Below are positions 37,865-47,991 of a DNA stretch of 64,000 nt, piece by piece; the stretch's first letter is position 1, and each line of letters opens with the position of its first letter. A program made the position numbers and the translations under genes. The notes under the pieces were generated by a model. That model was not told the DNA's origin, made no database searches, and saw only the letters and a program-made list of their open reading frames with translations. The stretch lies in the NCBI GenBank assembly GCA_018136815.1, contig CM030936.1, forward strand, positions 3,144,474 to 3,208,473. The letters are read 5' to 3'. The DNA comes from Isochrysis galbana. Its lineage: Eukaryota; Haptophyta; Isochrysidales; Isochrysidaceae.

Positions 37865-40774
37865 TCAAACATTCTCCCGCCTCCTCTTCTTTCTCTGTTC
37901 CTTCTCCGAATACGAAGATCCAACATGAGTGAGATCTTGTGGGCCATCATTCTTTGGCGCTCGCACGGCTTTCCACACTACAAAGCGCCCATCGTCATGC
38001 ACGGCGCTCGCATCGAGAAAAATGGCCTTGGCACCGCGTTCAGCCGATCTGCGCGTCGCCTCTTCAAAGATTGACCGCGCAGGCACGTACTCTTGGCAAA
38101 CGAACCACAAAGAGCCCCCCGGACGTAGTCGCACAGCTGCGCCGCGGATGAGGGAGATAAGCACGCCCAAGTCTGATGAAAGGCCGACGTGAACTGGAGG
38201 GTTGGAGACAATGAGGTCAAAGCGAGGCTTGCGTGGTAGAGACGCCCATGCGTCGGAGAGGCATACCGAGGCCGATGGCACATTGGCGCGGGCGGCGCAT
38301 AAGGCGACGGCGTCAGCGTCGAGAAGCGAAAGGCGGAGACGAGGCCACTTTTGTATGAGGGCCGCGCCGATCACCCCAGAGCCGCAACAAAAGTCGAGTA
38401 CTCGGGCCCGCGAACGAATCATAGGCTGAGCTGAATTCTTGGATCGGTCAAAGGCCGCGAGCAACACGGTCAACAACACGTTTGTCATCACGTCGAGCCC
38501 ACCACCGGCAAACAGGCCCGGGTAGGTGATCCAACCCCTTTTCTGGCCGCCAGGAAGGCTGATGTCTTCGCGATTTGCAAATGCGTGAAGATTTGTTGAC
38601 TCCAGTGCACTACTAGTACGGAAAGCGCGTACCACTCGAGCCCCGTGGGTGTCGCCGGCGTCAGCCTCGACCAACACCTGGACCCGCTCGTAAAGAGTAG
38701 CGCCTTTAGGCGATCTCAGCGACTTGAGCCGCAGCTCCATTACTCCCGCGCCTTCAGCAGAGCAGCCGAAGGCAATCAGTGGTGCGCCCGCCTCGAGAAC
38801 AGAAGCAGATGCCACAAGTGCCATCTCGAAGGCTGATACGGCGTGCGGGAGTCGCACGAGAGCCAACGAGTAGCCTGAAGCTTTGCGCGAGCTCGTTGGC
38901 CACGGCGCAGCGTTGCTTGTACCATCCTCCGCGAAGCGATGCCAGTGTGTGACGTGCGCGGACGGAACTTGTGACATCAGAGATTTCGATAGGGTTTCTC
39001 GACATCGTCCATGCTGCGGGACCAAGGCGAAAAGGACCTCACCTCCATTGGACTGTCCTGTCCATGCCGCCTCGCCAGCTCGTACAACCGCGGCTGCAGC
39101 CGCGGCATCGGCGTCGCCGCTAATTTGTGAGAGAGCACGCACCGAACTGAGAGCCGCTTCCGATAGCTGATGGAATAAGCTCATAGGAGGAGCCACGCCA
39201 CAGACGGAAAAAGGAGCGAGCGCTCGTATGCTAAACTCGATCCGCCCGACGCTCTGCCAATCAAAGTTGCCGCACAAATCCGCGGCCCGGTTCCACAGCA
39301 AGGCCGTTGTCTCAAGCCAGTCCGCTTTCGCCTCAAAGCCGTCTCCAGAAGCAGTCCTCTCGCAAACAGCCTGGGACCCTATCCAAAGCTTGCCGAGAGC
39401 CCACAGCACCTCTGCCGTGTCCGCAGCAGAAAGCGTGTGTCCTCGGGCACGCATGATCCGAAGCGCGTAGGCAGCTGGCCCATTGAGCCTCGCGCATGCC
39501 GCGCACACGTTGGCCACGCCTTGTGGCGTAAGCTCAGTAGCTTGACGCTCTGCTTGGGCAAGCAGCCGGGACACTAGCGCTGGAGTGGGGCTGGGAGTCA
39601 AGCGAGATGCCGCCCACAAGCAGTTTGACGTGCCTTGCGGCGCGAGACCGCGTAGGCCTGAGGCTACCAGCGCCCCGTACAGCCGTGGCACAATTTCCTC
39701 TTCCGAGTTCAGCTTGAGCTTCGCCAGTGCCCATGCCACCTGCGACAGCTCGAGCGGCTTGGCTTCTGGAAGAAGCCTGCGCATGAGCGACGGTAACGAT
39801 GTGTCTAGAGACAAGGGGATAGTTGCTCCAAGGCGGCCCAGGCCCCACAGAAGATTGGCTGCATCTTGTGGCGTGAAGCCCTTGTTCGAAGAGTCTGAAA
39901 TGAGTCCGGCTGCTGTTTCCAGCAGCAGTGCAAGGGATGGCGACGGTGCGCACCCTGTTGTAGCCATGGCGTGCACCGTGGCTGCAATGGCTCGTGCATC
40001 CAGCACCTCCGTGTTGATACCCGAGGCGAGCCCACGGATGGCAGCTTGGCAGGAATGGCGAGAGGTTTTGTTTCGCGTGTTGATGGCACTGAAGAGCACA
40101 CCCAGAGCCCAGGCAGTCTTGGAGACGCATTTGGCATCAAGCTTATGTGCATCTCTCAGCGTGGCGTTGCAGAGCCGTCTGATGGGCACATCCGACTCAT
40201 CAACAATGCTTGGCTTGGTGCCACTTTCAGCACTAGACTGCTGAATTAGCTGCGCCAGCGTATAAAGCCCGTGTGCCGAGCGTGATCCAGACAGATCCCA
40301 CGGCTGTGAGACAGTGACAGCGTGCAGGATATCCTCGATGCGCGTGGCTCGGCCGAGGTTGCTGCAGTCGATGCCGTTTGATGAACTGTAGCCGAGCTCA
40401 GCTGCAGTCGCTGCGGACCTGCTTGGTCCATCCTCACTGCGAGAATGGACTTCCCGTGGGCCCCCGGGGCGAGGACCGACAGTTCCCCCACAAGCCTTGG
40501 GAGGCACATTCGCCGGCGCGACTGACAGCGCCTCCGGCAACGGCAGTGGCAGCAGCAGCGGTGGGAGCGGGTCAGCAAGCCGCTGCTCCTCATCTGAGAC
40601 TCCAAGAGCGTCAAGCTGGCTGCGGACCTCGGCCTCTACACTGAGCTTGAGGAGCTGCTGGGCATCGAGCGGCATAAAACTATGTCGCCGCTTGAGCTCA
40701 TGAATCTCGCGCAACTTCTTCAGCAGCGCCCGACGATACTTCCTCGCCGCGTCGGCCTGACGTCCAGCTTCCAT
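37865..40774 (-). CDS. Helical-repeat (RAP/OPR-like) + RsmC-type rRNA methyltransferase fusion
   Basis: 969 residues, one exon. Residues about 200-460 are alpha-helical repeats with a recurring LLWGLGRLG / VAWALAKLK / CLWAASRL / VCAACARLN heart, the pattern of organellar RNA-binding repeats such as OPR or FASTK/RAP-type repeats. From about 620 to 950 is a small-subunit rRNA G-methyltransferase of RsmC type: LFAGGGLDVMTNVLL (about 754), the SAM loop VLDFCCGSG (792-800) and the catalytic SNPPVHVG (NPP at 858-860). The tail is Lys/Arg rich. No obvious transit peptide, though the first 30 residues are basic (RKYRRALLKK). I infer an rRNA methyltransferase guided by its own RNA-binding repeats, probably in an organelle. 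Confidence 0.8.
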   Translation of the reverse strand: MEAGRQADAARKYRRALLKKLREIHELKRRHSFMPLDAQQLLKLSVEAEVRSQLDALGVSDEEQRLADPLPPLLLPLPLPEALSVAPANVPPKACGGTVGPRPGGPREVHSRSEDGPSRSAATAAELGYSSSNGIDCSNLGRATRIEDILHAVTVSQPWDLSGSRSAHGLYTLAQLIQQSSAESGTKPSIVDESDVPIRRLCNATLRDAHKLDAKCVSKTAWALGVLFSAINTRNKTSRHSCQAAIRGLASGINTEVLDARAIAATVHAMATTGCAPSPSLALLLETAAGLISDSSNKGFTPQDAANLLWGLGRLGATIPLSLDTSLPSLMRRLLPEAKPLELSQVAWALAKLKLNSEEEIVPRLYGALVASGLRGLAPQGTSNCLWAASRLTPSPTPALVSRLLAQAERQATELTPQGVANVCAACARLNGPAAYALRIMRARGHTLSAADTAEVLWALGKLWIGSQAVCERTASGDGFEAKADWLETTALLWNRAADLCGNFDWQSVGRIEFSIRALAPFSVCGVAPPMSLFHQLSEAALSSVRALSQISGDADAAAAAAVVRAGEAAWTGQSNGGEVLFALVPQHGRCRETLSKSLMSQVPSAHVTHWHRFAEDGTSNAAPWPTSSRKASGYSLALVRLPHAVSAFEMALVASASVLEAGAPLIAFGCSAEGAGVMELRLKSLRSPKGATLYERVQVLVEADAGDTHGARVVRAFRTSSALESTNLHAFANREDISLPGGQKRGWITYPGLFAGGGLDVMTNVLLTVLLAAFDRSKNSAQPMIRSRARVLDFCCGSGVIGAALIQKWPRLRLSLLDADAVALCAARANVPSASVCLSDAWASLPRKPRFDLIVSNPPVHVGLSSDLGVLISLIRGAAVRLRPGGSLWFVCQEYVPARSIFEEATRRSAERGAKAIFLDASAVHDDGRFVVWKAVRAPKNDGPQDLTHVGSSYSEKEQRKKRRRENV

Positions 40775-41265
40775 CGCCGTCGTCGCGCGTCGGAACTCTC
40801 TGCCGGTTCTTTTCTCCTTATCTCTCTAATCCTAATACTAGTAGTAAAAGTAGTGGTAGTAGCACCTATCCCTGTCCATACTCCATACTCAATACTCATA
40901 CTCAGGACAGGCTAGCCGTTAAGCCTAGTAGAGAGCCAAAAGTGGGGTTTTCTAATGTTTTCTCGACACGCCCTAACAGGTCAAGTTAGTATTAACGAAA
41001 AAAAGAATTTCGGTTGGCGTTGGCCAAATGCGCGTGTCGATGTCGACAGTATGCGTATCAATTATTGAATCACGTAAACAAAACGTCCTCTTAGACTCTA
41101 GTAAATTTGGCGACAAAATCTAACAACTCCGGAGTATCTTGTATTTTACTTTCTCCTTTCTTTACCCACCATGGTCTTTCTATGTCAAGAAGCAAAACGA
41201 CCCTATTCTCGTCAGTATCGTTCACGCCAATATGTTCTTTGCTGTCATCGAACACAATCCACTCG
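40775..41265. other. Intergenic, promoter side of the methyltransferase
   Basis: TACTAGTAGTAAAAGTAG lies near 40830. Nothing else recognised. Confidence 0.4.
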
Positions 41266-41745
41266 AACTAAGTTTATACTTAGTTCGCCCATGGGGGGGC
41301 ACGAGCCCCCCCCCTCTCTCCACTCCTCCCCTGCCATGGGGGAGGAACCACCCACCACCCTCTGAGGGGACCCTCGGGTCCCCCCAGAGGCCAGAGGGCC
41401 AGCTAGGCCAGCTTAGGGGGCAGTGGAGGCTGGGGCTGGGCCCCAGGCCTCCCCTGCCGGCCCCAGGCCTCCCCTGCCTCTCCCTCGCTGGCCTCGCTGG
41501 CCCTGAGTGCCCACCTGGCGACTCGCAGTGTCTGTGTCTCGGTAGTGGAGGGGGGGTCAGTACGATGGGGGTATGGGGGTCAGGTTCAGGCGATTGCGTG
41601 AGGCGCGCGGCGCGCGCTGGGTGAGAGTCTGGGCAGGATTGATGTCAGCTCAGCCCCTGCCAGGTGTGCAGGCCCACCCAGAGGGTGCCTGCGATGGAGG
41701 AAGGGGGGAACGCGGCCCCCATGACCCTATCAGTTTTACTGATAG
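41266..41745. mobile_element. Two LINE 5' ends facing each other
   Basis: Left: the plus-strand hairpin AACTAAG-TTTATA-CTTAGTT (41266-41285) and CGCCCATGGGGGGGCACGAG. Right: the minus-strand hairpin CTATCAGT-AAA-ACTGATAG (41727-41745). The middle carries GC-rich leader sequence of both, including a doubled GGCCCCAGGCCTCCCCTGCC. Two different subfamily starts are thus joined within 480 bp. Confidence 0.6.
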
Positions 41746-42769
41746 TTTGTTCCCCTCTGGCCCCTCATCAAGGGGCGGGGCGAGAACCATCCACCCCCCT
41801 ACGTCGCCTCTTGCATGACTTGCATGCAGGGGGGACGGGGGACGGGGGGACTCACCCGGACTACCCAAGCTCTCCCAGAGAGAGACAAGAGAGCTGGGCA
41901 CGGATCGCACGCTCTGGTCCACGCTAGCCTCTGCTCATCGCCCTTCGCCCTAACCAAAGGCTTGCTCATCGCTCTGGGAGAGTCTAGCTAGGCAATCTGG
42001 CTTAGTCCCCTCTGCATGCCAAGAGGCGGCGCAGGGGGATGGATGGTTCTCGCCCCCCCTGCCCCCTGAGGGGAGTCGAGAGACGAGAGAGTGGAGGGGG
42101 CGCAAGGACCCCCTCCATCCATCCATGGCAACCAAGCATAACATTAGCACTTAGCACACACACACATACATATACAGTATTCATACATATACACGCAGCC
42201 ACAGGACAGGCTATCAGGCTATACAGACACACAGGACGACAATGCACCATCCGCCATCCGCGCACACACCGCCCATCTCCATCTCGGGGTAGGGGAAGGG
42301 GAAGGCGGGGCTCCGAACGTTGCCGTCGTGGGCTACGCTCTACGCTCCCTGAGCACAAGGGTTAAACCAGCGCAGAGAAGAAAACTCTGACAGAAACACA
42401 CACAGGGTCGCCCGGTGGCCGGCGGCCGGTGGCTCTCTGTCACATACCAGACCACGTAAAGTAGAATACTACTAGTAGTAAAATATTTAGGTGACAGAGC
42501 CCCAGCCGTCGAACTATGAAATAGTAAATAGGGCTCTAGTAGTAGTGTCAAAACACTAGGTAGTATGCACCCCACCTCGGCCTCCCCATTCTTGTTCGAG
42601 ACGGGACGGCGCTTCTCCCTCTCCCCTCTCCTCTCCGCCTCCTCTCCCTCCTTCCTCCCACTCTTCTCCCTCCACGCTACTTCCCTTCTCAGTTGTATTG
42701 TGCCTTCGATCCACGGTACCGCTCCCGTCCGTTTCTTCTCTCTCCTCTTTTGGCCCTCTGCCTCGTGCA
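41746..42769. other. Intergenic
   Basis: ACACACACATACATATACA microsatellite near 42160-42195, CTACTAGTAGTA near 42470, and a CT-rich leader before the next gene. No gene recognised. Confidence 0.5.
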
Positions 42770-43576
42770 ATGGCGAGCAGCACTGTGGGTGGCAACACTG
42801 TGCGCCACCGGCGGCACGCAGCCAGCCTGCCCCAGGCTGACGAGGCGTACGAGGCGGAAGACAGGCAGCCTCGCGCCCGTCGATGCTCTATCTGCTTGTG
42901 CCTGGCGATCACGGTCATTGCATTCGCCCCACTGGTCTTCCTCGGTCTGCTCACTGATGCCGTGCTCGACCAAAGGCCACTCACCCAGGGCCTGGTACAT
43001 CCCTTCTCCTACTTAAACTTCGTGTTCATGCGCCTCGCCCGCGACGTCTCGCGCGCCAAGTCGCGTCAGCGGCGCTTCAACCAAAGATACGCTCTGGTGC
43101 CATTGCTCCTCGGGAAAGAGGAGCCGCTCCCTCTCGGGGATCCGGATAACTGCGTTGGGTGCATCACTCTCACAAGGGAGGAGCTGGCCGAATTCGATGG
43201 GCGACAACTGAACGAGTCGGGCGAGAAGGCACCGTTGTTTCTCTCTATCTTAGGCCGGATATACGACGTCAGTGCTGGGAAGGCATTCTACGGACCGGGT
43301 AGGTCCTACTACAAGCTTGTTGGAAAGGATGCATCACGGGCTTTTTGCACTGGATGCCTAGAACCCGCATGTCTGATATCCTCGTTAGAAGGTCTTAGCC
43401 CTGAGCAGCGTCGTGAGGCAGACAGGTGGATCGAGCTGTACGAGTGGCACGACAAGTACAAGCTGGTTGGCAGGCTGCGTGATGACCCACTCGCCCCTGA
43501 GGAGGAAGAATGGCTTGTGGCGGAAGCCCAAGAGGTGGAGTCGCAACGCACCTTCAAGCCCTTCCGCAAGAGATAA
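42770..43576 (+). CDS. Cytochrome-b5-like heme/steroid-binding (MAPR/neudesin-type) membrane protein
   Basis: 268 residues, one exon. One N-terminal membrane helix (about 40-62, ICLCLAITVIAFAPLVFLGL) follows a basic cytosolic start. The b5-like domain (about 125-235) has ITLTREELAEFDG, LFLSILGRIYDVSAGKAFYG, RSYYKLVGKDASRAF and the helix after it, LSPEQRREADRWIELYEWH. The axial His pair of true cytochrome b5 is absent and Tyr residues fill that region, as in MAPR proteins such as PGRMC and neudesin. These bind heme and often support P450 or sterol metabolism in the ER. The DNCVGC and CTGCLEPAC cysteines are extra. Confidence 0.82.
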   Translation: MASSTVGGNTVRHRRHAASLPQADEAYEAEDRQPRARRCSICLCLAITVIAFAPLVFLGLLTDAVLDQRPLTQGLVHPFSYLNFVFMRLARDVSRAKSRQRRFNQRYALVPLLLGKEEPLPLGDPDNCVGCITLTREELAEFDGRQLNESGEKAPLFLSILGRIYDVSAGKAFYGPGRSYYKLVGKDASRAFCTGCLEPACLISSLEGLSPEQRREADRWIELYEWHDKYKLVGRLRDDPLAPEEEEWLVAEAQEVESQRTFKPFRKR

Positions 43577-44034
43577 GCCTCTCAGCCAGCAGAGAATTCA
43601 GTTGGTTTCTCTGAGAGTGTCACAGGGCGCTTTCTGAATCACAGCCGTCCGTGTGGCCTTTCCGCTCTCTGCCCCTCCTAGTTGCTACCTAGCTTTGTAC
43701 TCTAAGGCTACACCACAGCCATCAAAACTTTGGCTTGATTTGATGTTGGTGCCTGCACATGCTTCGATTGGCCGGACGGATATCGGCCGAGCACACGTTA
43801 CGGTCCCGTCCTACGAGAATACAGCCTGCGAAACGGCGGCTAGCGTGTGAATGGCAAGGCGATGCATGGAGTTACAGGTTCATGTGAAGCCTAAAGCCAT
43901 GCGTATGCGTGTGCAAAGCAGGATTCATAGGGGATAGGGTTGAAAGTCTGAGAGATTGAAAACCTTACTACCATGATGTTCTTACCACACTCGCGGCACA
44001 TGGAACCACTACTTACACGCAGCATACTTTCTAC
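43577..44034. other. Intergenic, 3' flank of the MAPR gene
   Basis: Nothing recognised. Confidence 0.4.
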
Positions 44035-44340
44035 ACCCCCACTCTCCCGGCCCTTCAACCCCACCCCCCGCCATCAGGCGGCTCCCCCCTATCACCTATA
44101 ATCACCCTAGCACGGCAGCCTAAGTTTATACTTGGTTGACCCATGGGGGGGGGCACGAGCCCCCCCCTCTCTCCACTCCTCTCCTGCCATGGGGGAGGAA
44201 CCACCCATCCTCCTGGCATGCCTGATCAACTAAGTTTATACTTGGTTGACCCATGGGGGGGGCACGAGCCCCCCCCTCTCTCCACTCCTCCCCTGTCATG
44301 GGGGAGGAACCACCCATCCTCTTGGCATGCCTGATGGCTT
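44035..44340. mobile_element. LINE composite: 3' motif (minus) followed by two tandem 5' ends (plus)
   Basis: 44048-44100 is the inverted 3' motif (CCCCCGCCATCAGGCGGCTC, CCCCCTATC..CCCTAG). At 44121 and again at 44228 a plus-strand 5' end begins (TAAGTTTATACTTGGTT with CACGAGCCCCC). The first is cut off after about 107 bp at GGCATGCCTGATC, where the second starts; the second reads past that point. Confidence 0.65.
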
Positions 44341-44459
44341 GCCAAGGTGTCGTTCCGTCAATTGTGGGACATCAGTCGAATTGAGCGATCAAATGTCCAC
44401 AGTTGTATATAGAGCAGTATTTTAAAATTAAATGAAGACTAGCATAACAACTTTTTTCT

Positions 44460-44840
44460 CTGCTTTCCCCCGCGGTGCATGTTCCCCCGAGGGGGACGCC
44501 GTGTCAACGCTTTTCCTCTGCGTTTCCCCTAAGGCCGACAACTACATAAACACGCAACTTAAGAGATATTTCGCACGGAGCATCTGTGATGACTTGCAAT
44601 CACATCGTGCACGCCGTGGATGCGCACGGCGCGATGTGCCTCGGTCCCCCCGCGGTGGCGCCGTGCGTGCGCATAGCAGCTTGTTTCTCTGCGGTTCACA
44701 ATTACATCAACACGCCGTATAAGAGAAATGTCTCAGGAGAAGGGTGTGATGAGTTGCAATCACCCATGTGCACGCCGTGGATGCGCACGGCGCGATGTGC
44801 CTCGGTTCCCCCCGCGGTGGCGCCGTGCGTGAAGACACAG
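44460..44840. repeat. Tandem repeat, about 160 bp, two clear copies
   Basis: GATGACTTGCAATCAC at 44588 and GATGAGTTGCAATCAC at 44748 each lead into GTGCACGCCGTGGATGCGCA and CCCCCGCGGTGGCGCCGTGC. A third, degraded unit precedes them. Confidence 0.85.
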
Positions 44841-45590
44841 AAGGAAGGAAACAAGGAAGAGAAAGCCGACAAGAGAGCGACGATGCGACGGAAGAGCCGA
44901 CGGCGAACGGCGGTTACCGCGAACGACTAGGTAGAAAGTAAGGAGGGAATCTACGTGCGTAACCCGAAAGGGGCGAGAGGGTAGGCTTCGCGCGGGGGAA
45001 AAGTCCGCAGCGACGAACACCTACGACGAGAGCGAGAGCAGAAGCGGGGGAACGACAGCAAGGAGGGACCAAAGACAGAGCAAGGCCCATGGTGGAAAGG
45101 AGCGAAACAGGAGCGAGACAGGCCACAAAGGGGCGCGACGGCAAGGAGCGAAGGGCGAATTACGAGTGAAGAGTTCTACAAGTTACGAGTAAAACTCCGC
45201 GGCGAACAAGAACGATTGAGCACGAAGACGCCTAAGGTCGGAAGTCGATCGCGGATGCGACAGGCTCCCGCCAAGTTTTCGTGGCAACGTTCTCCCGCGT
45301 TTCAAAAACCAAGCATAATTGACGAATTTATTACGGGTACTGGTGCCCAAGCCCAAGCCGGTAGGGGGCCTCATATCAGCCCTAGAGAGAGGGCCCCTAT
45401 CTATAGCCCTCCCACGGCCCCTAGAGGCTAGAGGCTCCCTATATAGCGATATGTACTATATAAATGGCTTCATCGTCCACCTGGTGGCTTAGGCATATAC
45501 GAGGGTTAAGAGGTTTTTTTTCCGATGCGTGATGCGTCTTGTGCTGTGTTGTTGGTGGGTTAGTGTCTATGTGCGCTTTGCTGTTGGTGT
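44841..45590. other. Intergenic, nothing recognised
   Basis: GAGGGTTAAGAGG with T8 at 45513-45520 could be another LINE 3' terminus, but no diagnostic stem precedes it. Confidence 0.4.
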
Positions 45591-45609
45591 TGTCGGACAA
45601 AAAATTCCG

Positions 45610-46232
45610 TCCTAGAAACTAGGACCACGTCCTAGAAAATTCTTGGGTTTCTAGGACTCTGCCGATCATGCCTCCATTATAGCCTATGGTGAGCTTATGA
45701 GACATCCCATCACCTGAAGCAAACCATCTCCACATCCCATTCAACCTTAGCTCTCCCCATGACCAACTCTGCGGAGCTTGTCTTTGCTTACTTTTTTTGC
45801 TACCACATTCAGCATGCGGTGCTGCACTCGGGCGTCCGCTCGCACCAGAGGAGTTTTATTTTAGACCTTTTGGAGCAGTAGGCTGGCGGATTGGACACTT
45901 GGATGACAAAACCAAGCTTGGTGGTCACTGAAGATCTCAAAGAGGGCAGTCAAAGCAACATTTCATCTCCTGGGGACCATGGGTAGAAGAGCTCCCCATT
46001 GGGTGGTATCAGGCATTTCTCCCGTTTCTAGGACAAGCAGCAATTCCGACCAGGTGACCGGTGACCCGTAAACGCGTCACAAAACTTGGTGTTGCTGAGG
46101 GAATGGTGCCTAGGTACACCTGGAACATTTAATGAGGACATGCATGTGGTAACTCAATAGCCAAGGTTTGGGACAAAATAACATGGTATGCTCATGCTCT
46201 CACCTAGCAAAGTCCGTCCTAGTTTCTAGGAC
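45610..46232. repeat. Palindrome-ended repeat element, complete copy
   Basis: Left end: hairpin GTCCTAGAAACTAGGAC (45610-45626), then GTCCTAGAAA...TTTCTAGGAC (45630-45658). Right end: GTCCTAGTTTCTAGGAC (46216-46232) and GTCCTAGAAAG. The body (about 560 bp) matches 27755-28043. No coding capacity seen. It could be a non-autonomous DNA transposon or fold-back element. Confidence 0.75.
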
Positions 46233-46249
46233 TGGTCCTAGAAAGCTGG

Positions 46250-46647
46250 GTACCTTTATCAATTGTAGTTGTGCCCATAAGGGCCACCCGGTCTCGGGCC
46301 GCGCCGCCGAGGCAGCGCGGCCGTCACCAGGGTGAGAGAGGCCTCTGCCACAAGCAAGGCATGCCTGATGGATGAGTGTCTCTCCTGGTCTGGTGCCGGT
46401 GTGATGCTTGTCACAGCCTGTGACCCACCATGGGGTGGGCCAGCATGGCTGCCTTCCTTGGTGTGACCGGGGCCACGGGCCGTGCGGCGCGACCAGGGTC
46501 GCGCTCACCTGCTCGGCCTCTGCGGGCGGACGCGGTCGCTTCGCCAGCGACAGCTCCATGGGTACTGGGGGGGCTCCCGCGGCGGGGGGCCGAAGGAGAG
46601 GTGGGGAGCGGCGGCGCGCTCCATGGCAACCAACTATAAAGTTAGTT
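46250..46647 (-). mobile_element. LINE 5' end with ORF1 N-terminal part
   Basis: Reading leftward: the hairpin AACTAAC-TTTATA-GTTGGTT (46628-46647), GCCATGGAGCGCGCCGCC, and after an indel MELSLAKRPRPPAEAEQ through GWPLWAQ, closely matching the ORF1 at 18508 (MDLSLAKRPRPPSEAEQ). Ends at the palindromic repeat. Confidence 0.8.
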
Positions 46648-46789
46648 GTGTTCGTGTTCACCCTATTATACGGTATATCTCCTCAATCTCAATCTGGACT
46701 TTTTTATCTTTACACTCTTAGAAGTGTATGTAGTGTTTGACCGCCCTATTAATTAAAAACAAGAGTGGGTGACCGGGCTACAAGTGCGG

Positions 46790-46880
46790 CAGGCGGCTGC
46801 TCAACTCTGGCTTCAGGATGAGGAGGCTTTTTTCTCACGCATCACGGAGGCAGTCATCGATGACCAGCGGGCTTTAGTTT
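46790..46880 (+). repeat. Distant MGQY-like C-terminal fragment
   Basis: Reads LQDEEAFFSRITEAVIDDQR, comparable to NKKAVLARVTDLATQDQP in the gene at 4980. No other part of the gene is present. Confidence 0.35.
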
Positions 46881-47020
46881 GCGCTAGTGAACGGCAACGG
46901 AGCAACGAGGGGGCGCGTTAGACCGGAAGAAAGGAAAGGGAAAAGAAAACCCCCAGACACCGCAAGAGGCCACGCGAGCCTTTTCCCCCCTTCTCCGCCA
47001 CACGCCTCGCCCCGCACCGC

Positions 47021-47028
<8 letters not shown>

Positions 47029-47112
<84 letters not shown>
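47029..47112. repeat. (CT)n microsatellite
   Basis: About 84 bp of uninterrupted CT. Confidence 0.95.
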
Positions 47113-47991
47113 ACGCTAAAGTTAGCCCACCACCATCCCCTCTCGCCTCCCCTTGCTTTCTCGGGGTGGAGCCGCGTACTATCTTAGCACAAGCCAGCGG
47201 CCAATAAGTTAGTCTAAGATGCGCCCAGGCTCTAGATACCCCAAGAGATGAGGCACACACGTTTTACAATTGTCATTGTCGATATAATGCTCAGGAATTG
47301 ACCAGCGTGCACATACTGTTCAACTGAATGGTTTGAATTAATTAAGCTATGGGGACATTCGATGGCTCACATCGAGTGCGTCCCCTCTTCGATGGACGGC
47401 GCCCTTCGGGCGGGAGGCGTGCTTCGCCTGCCTCTCCATCTCCCGCTCGCCGTCGAGCGCATATCCGGCACTCGGGGAGTCTCAGATCACATGAAGCCGA
47501 AGCCAGCGAGCCTCCCGCCCCCGGCACCCCCCCGGCACCCCCCCAAACGAAGCTATCGCCGAGAGCTCGGTGGCTCATCTTTCGAAACTCGTGAGGGAGA
47601 CCCAGCGGGCGCGGCGTCGCATCGTCCCAACCCACGGGCGCCGATGAGAATCTGAGAATCTCTCCACGTTGGACCTGCCACGCAGAGTCCCGATCGCAAA
47701 CTTGGAGCATCCGAAGGGGAGGTATCTCCGACGAATCTCCGATGGGAGCATCCAATCTTCTTCGCCCGAGTGCATCGTCGGAGGCGGGGGCTGCGCCCGT
47801 CTTCTCCGCTTCCTCGTCGAGGATGCATAGCTCGGCGAAACTTTCGGATGTTTGTGTGTACACCCCCAGAGGCGCGAGAGCTCTCGTGTGTGGAGGGGTG
47901 TGGGGGGGGGGGGCGAGGGGAGGAAGTGGGGCAGGAAGGCGGTCGCGCGAGTGTCTGCGTGTGTGCCTCTCTCGCGGAGGGGCAGGCCACG

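Noticed and set aside
46874..47260. Frame with a long Arg-Glu run
   Set aside because: Caused by the (CT)n microsatellite at 47029-47112.
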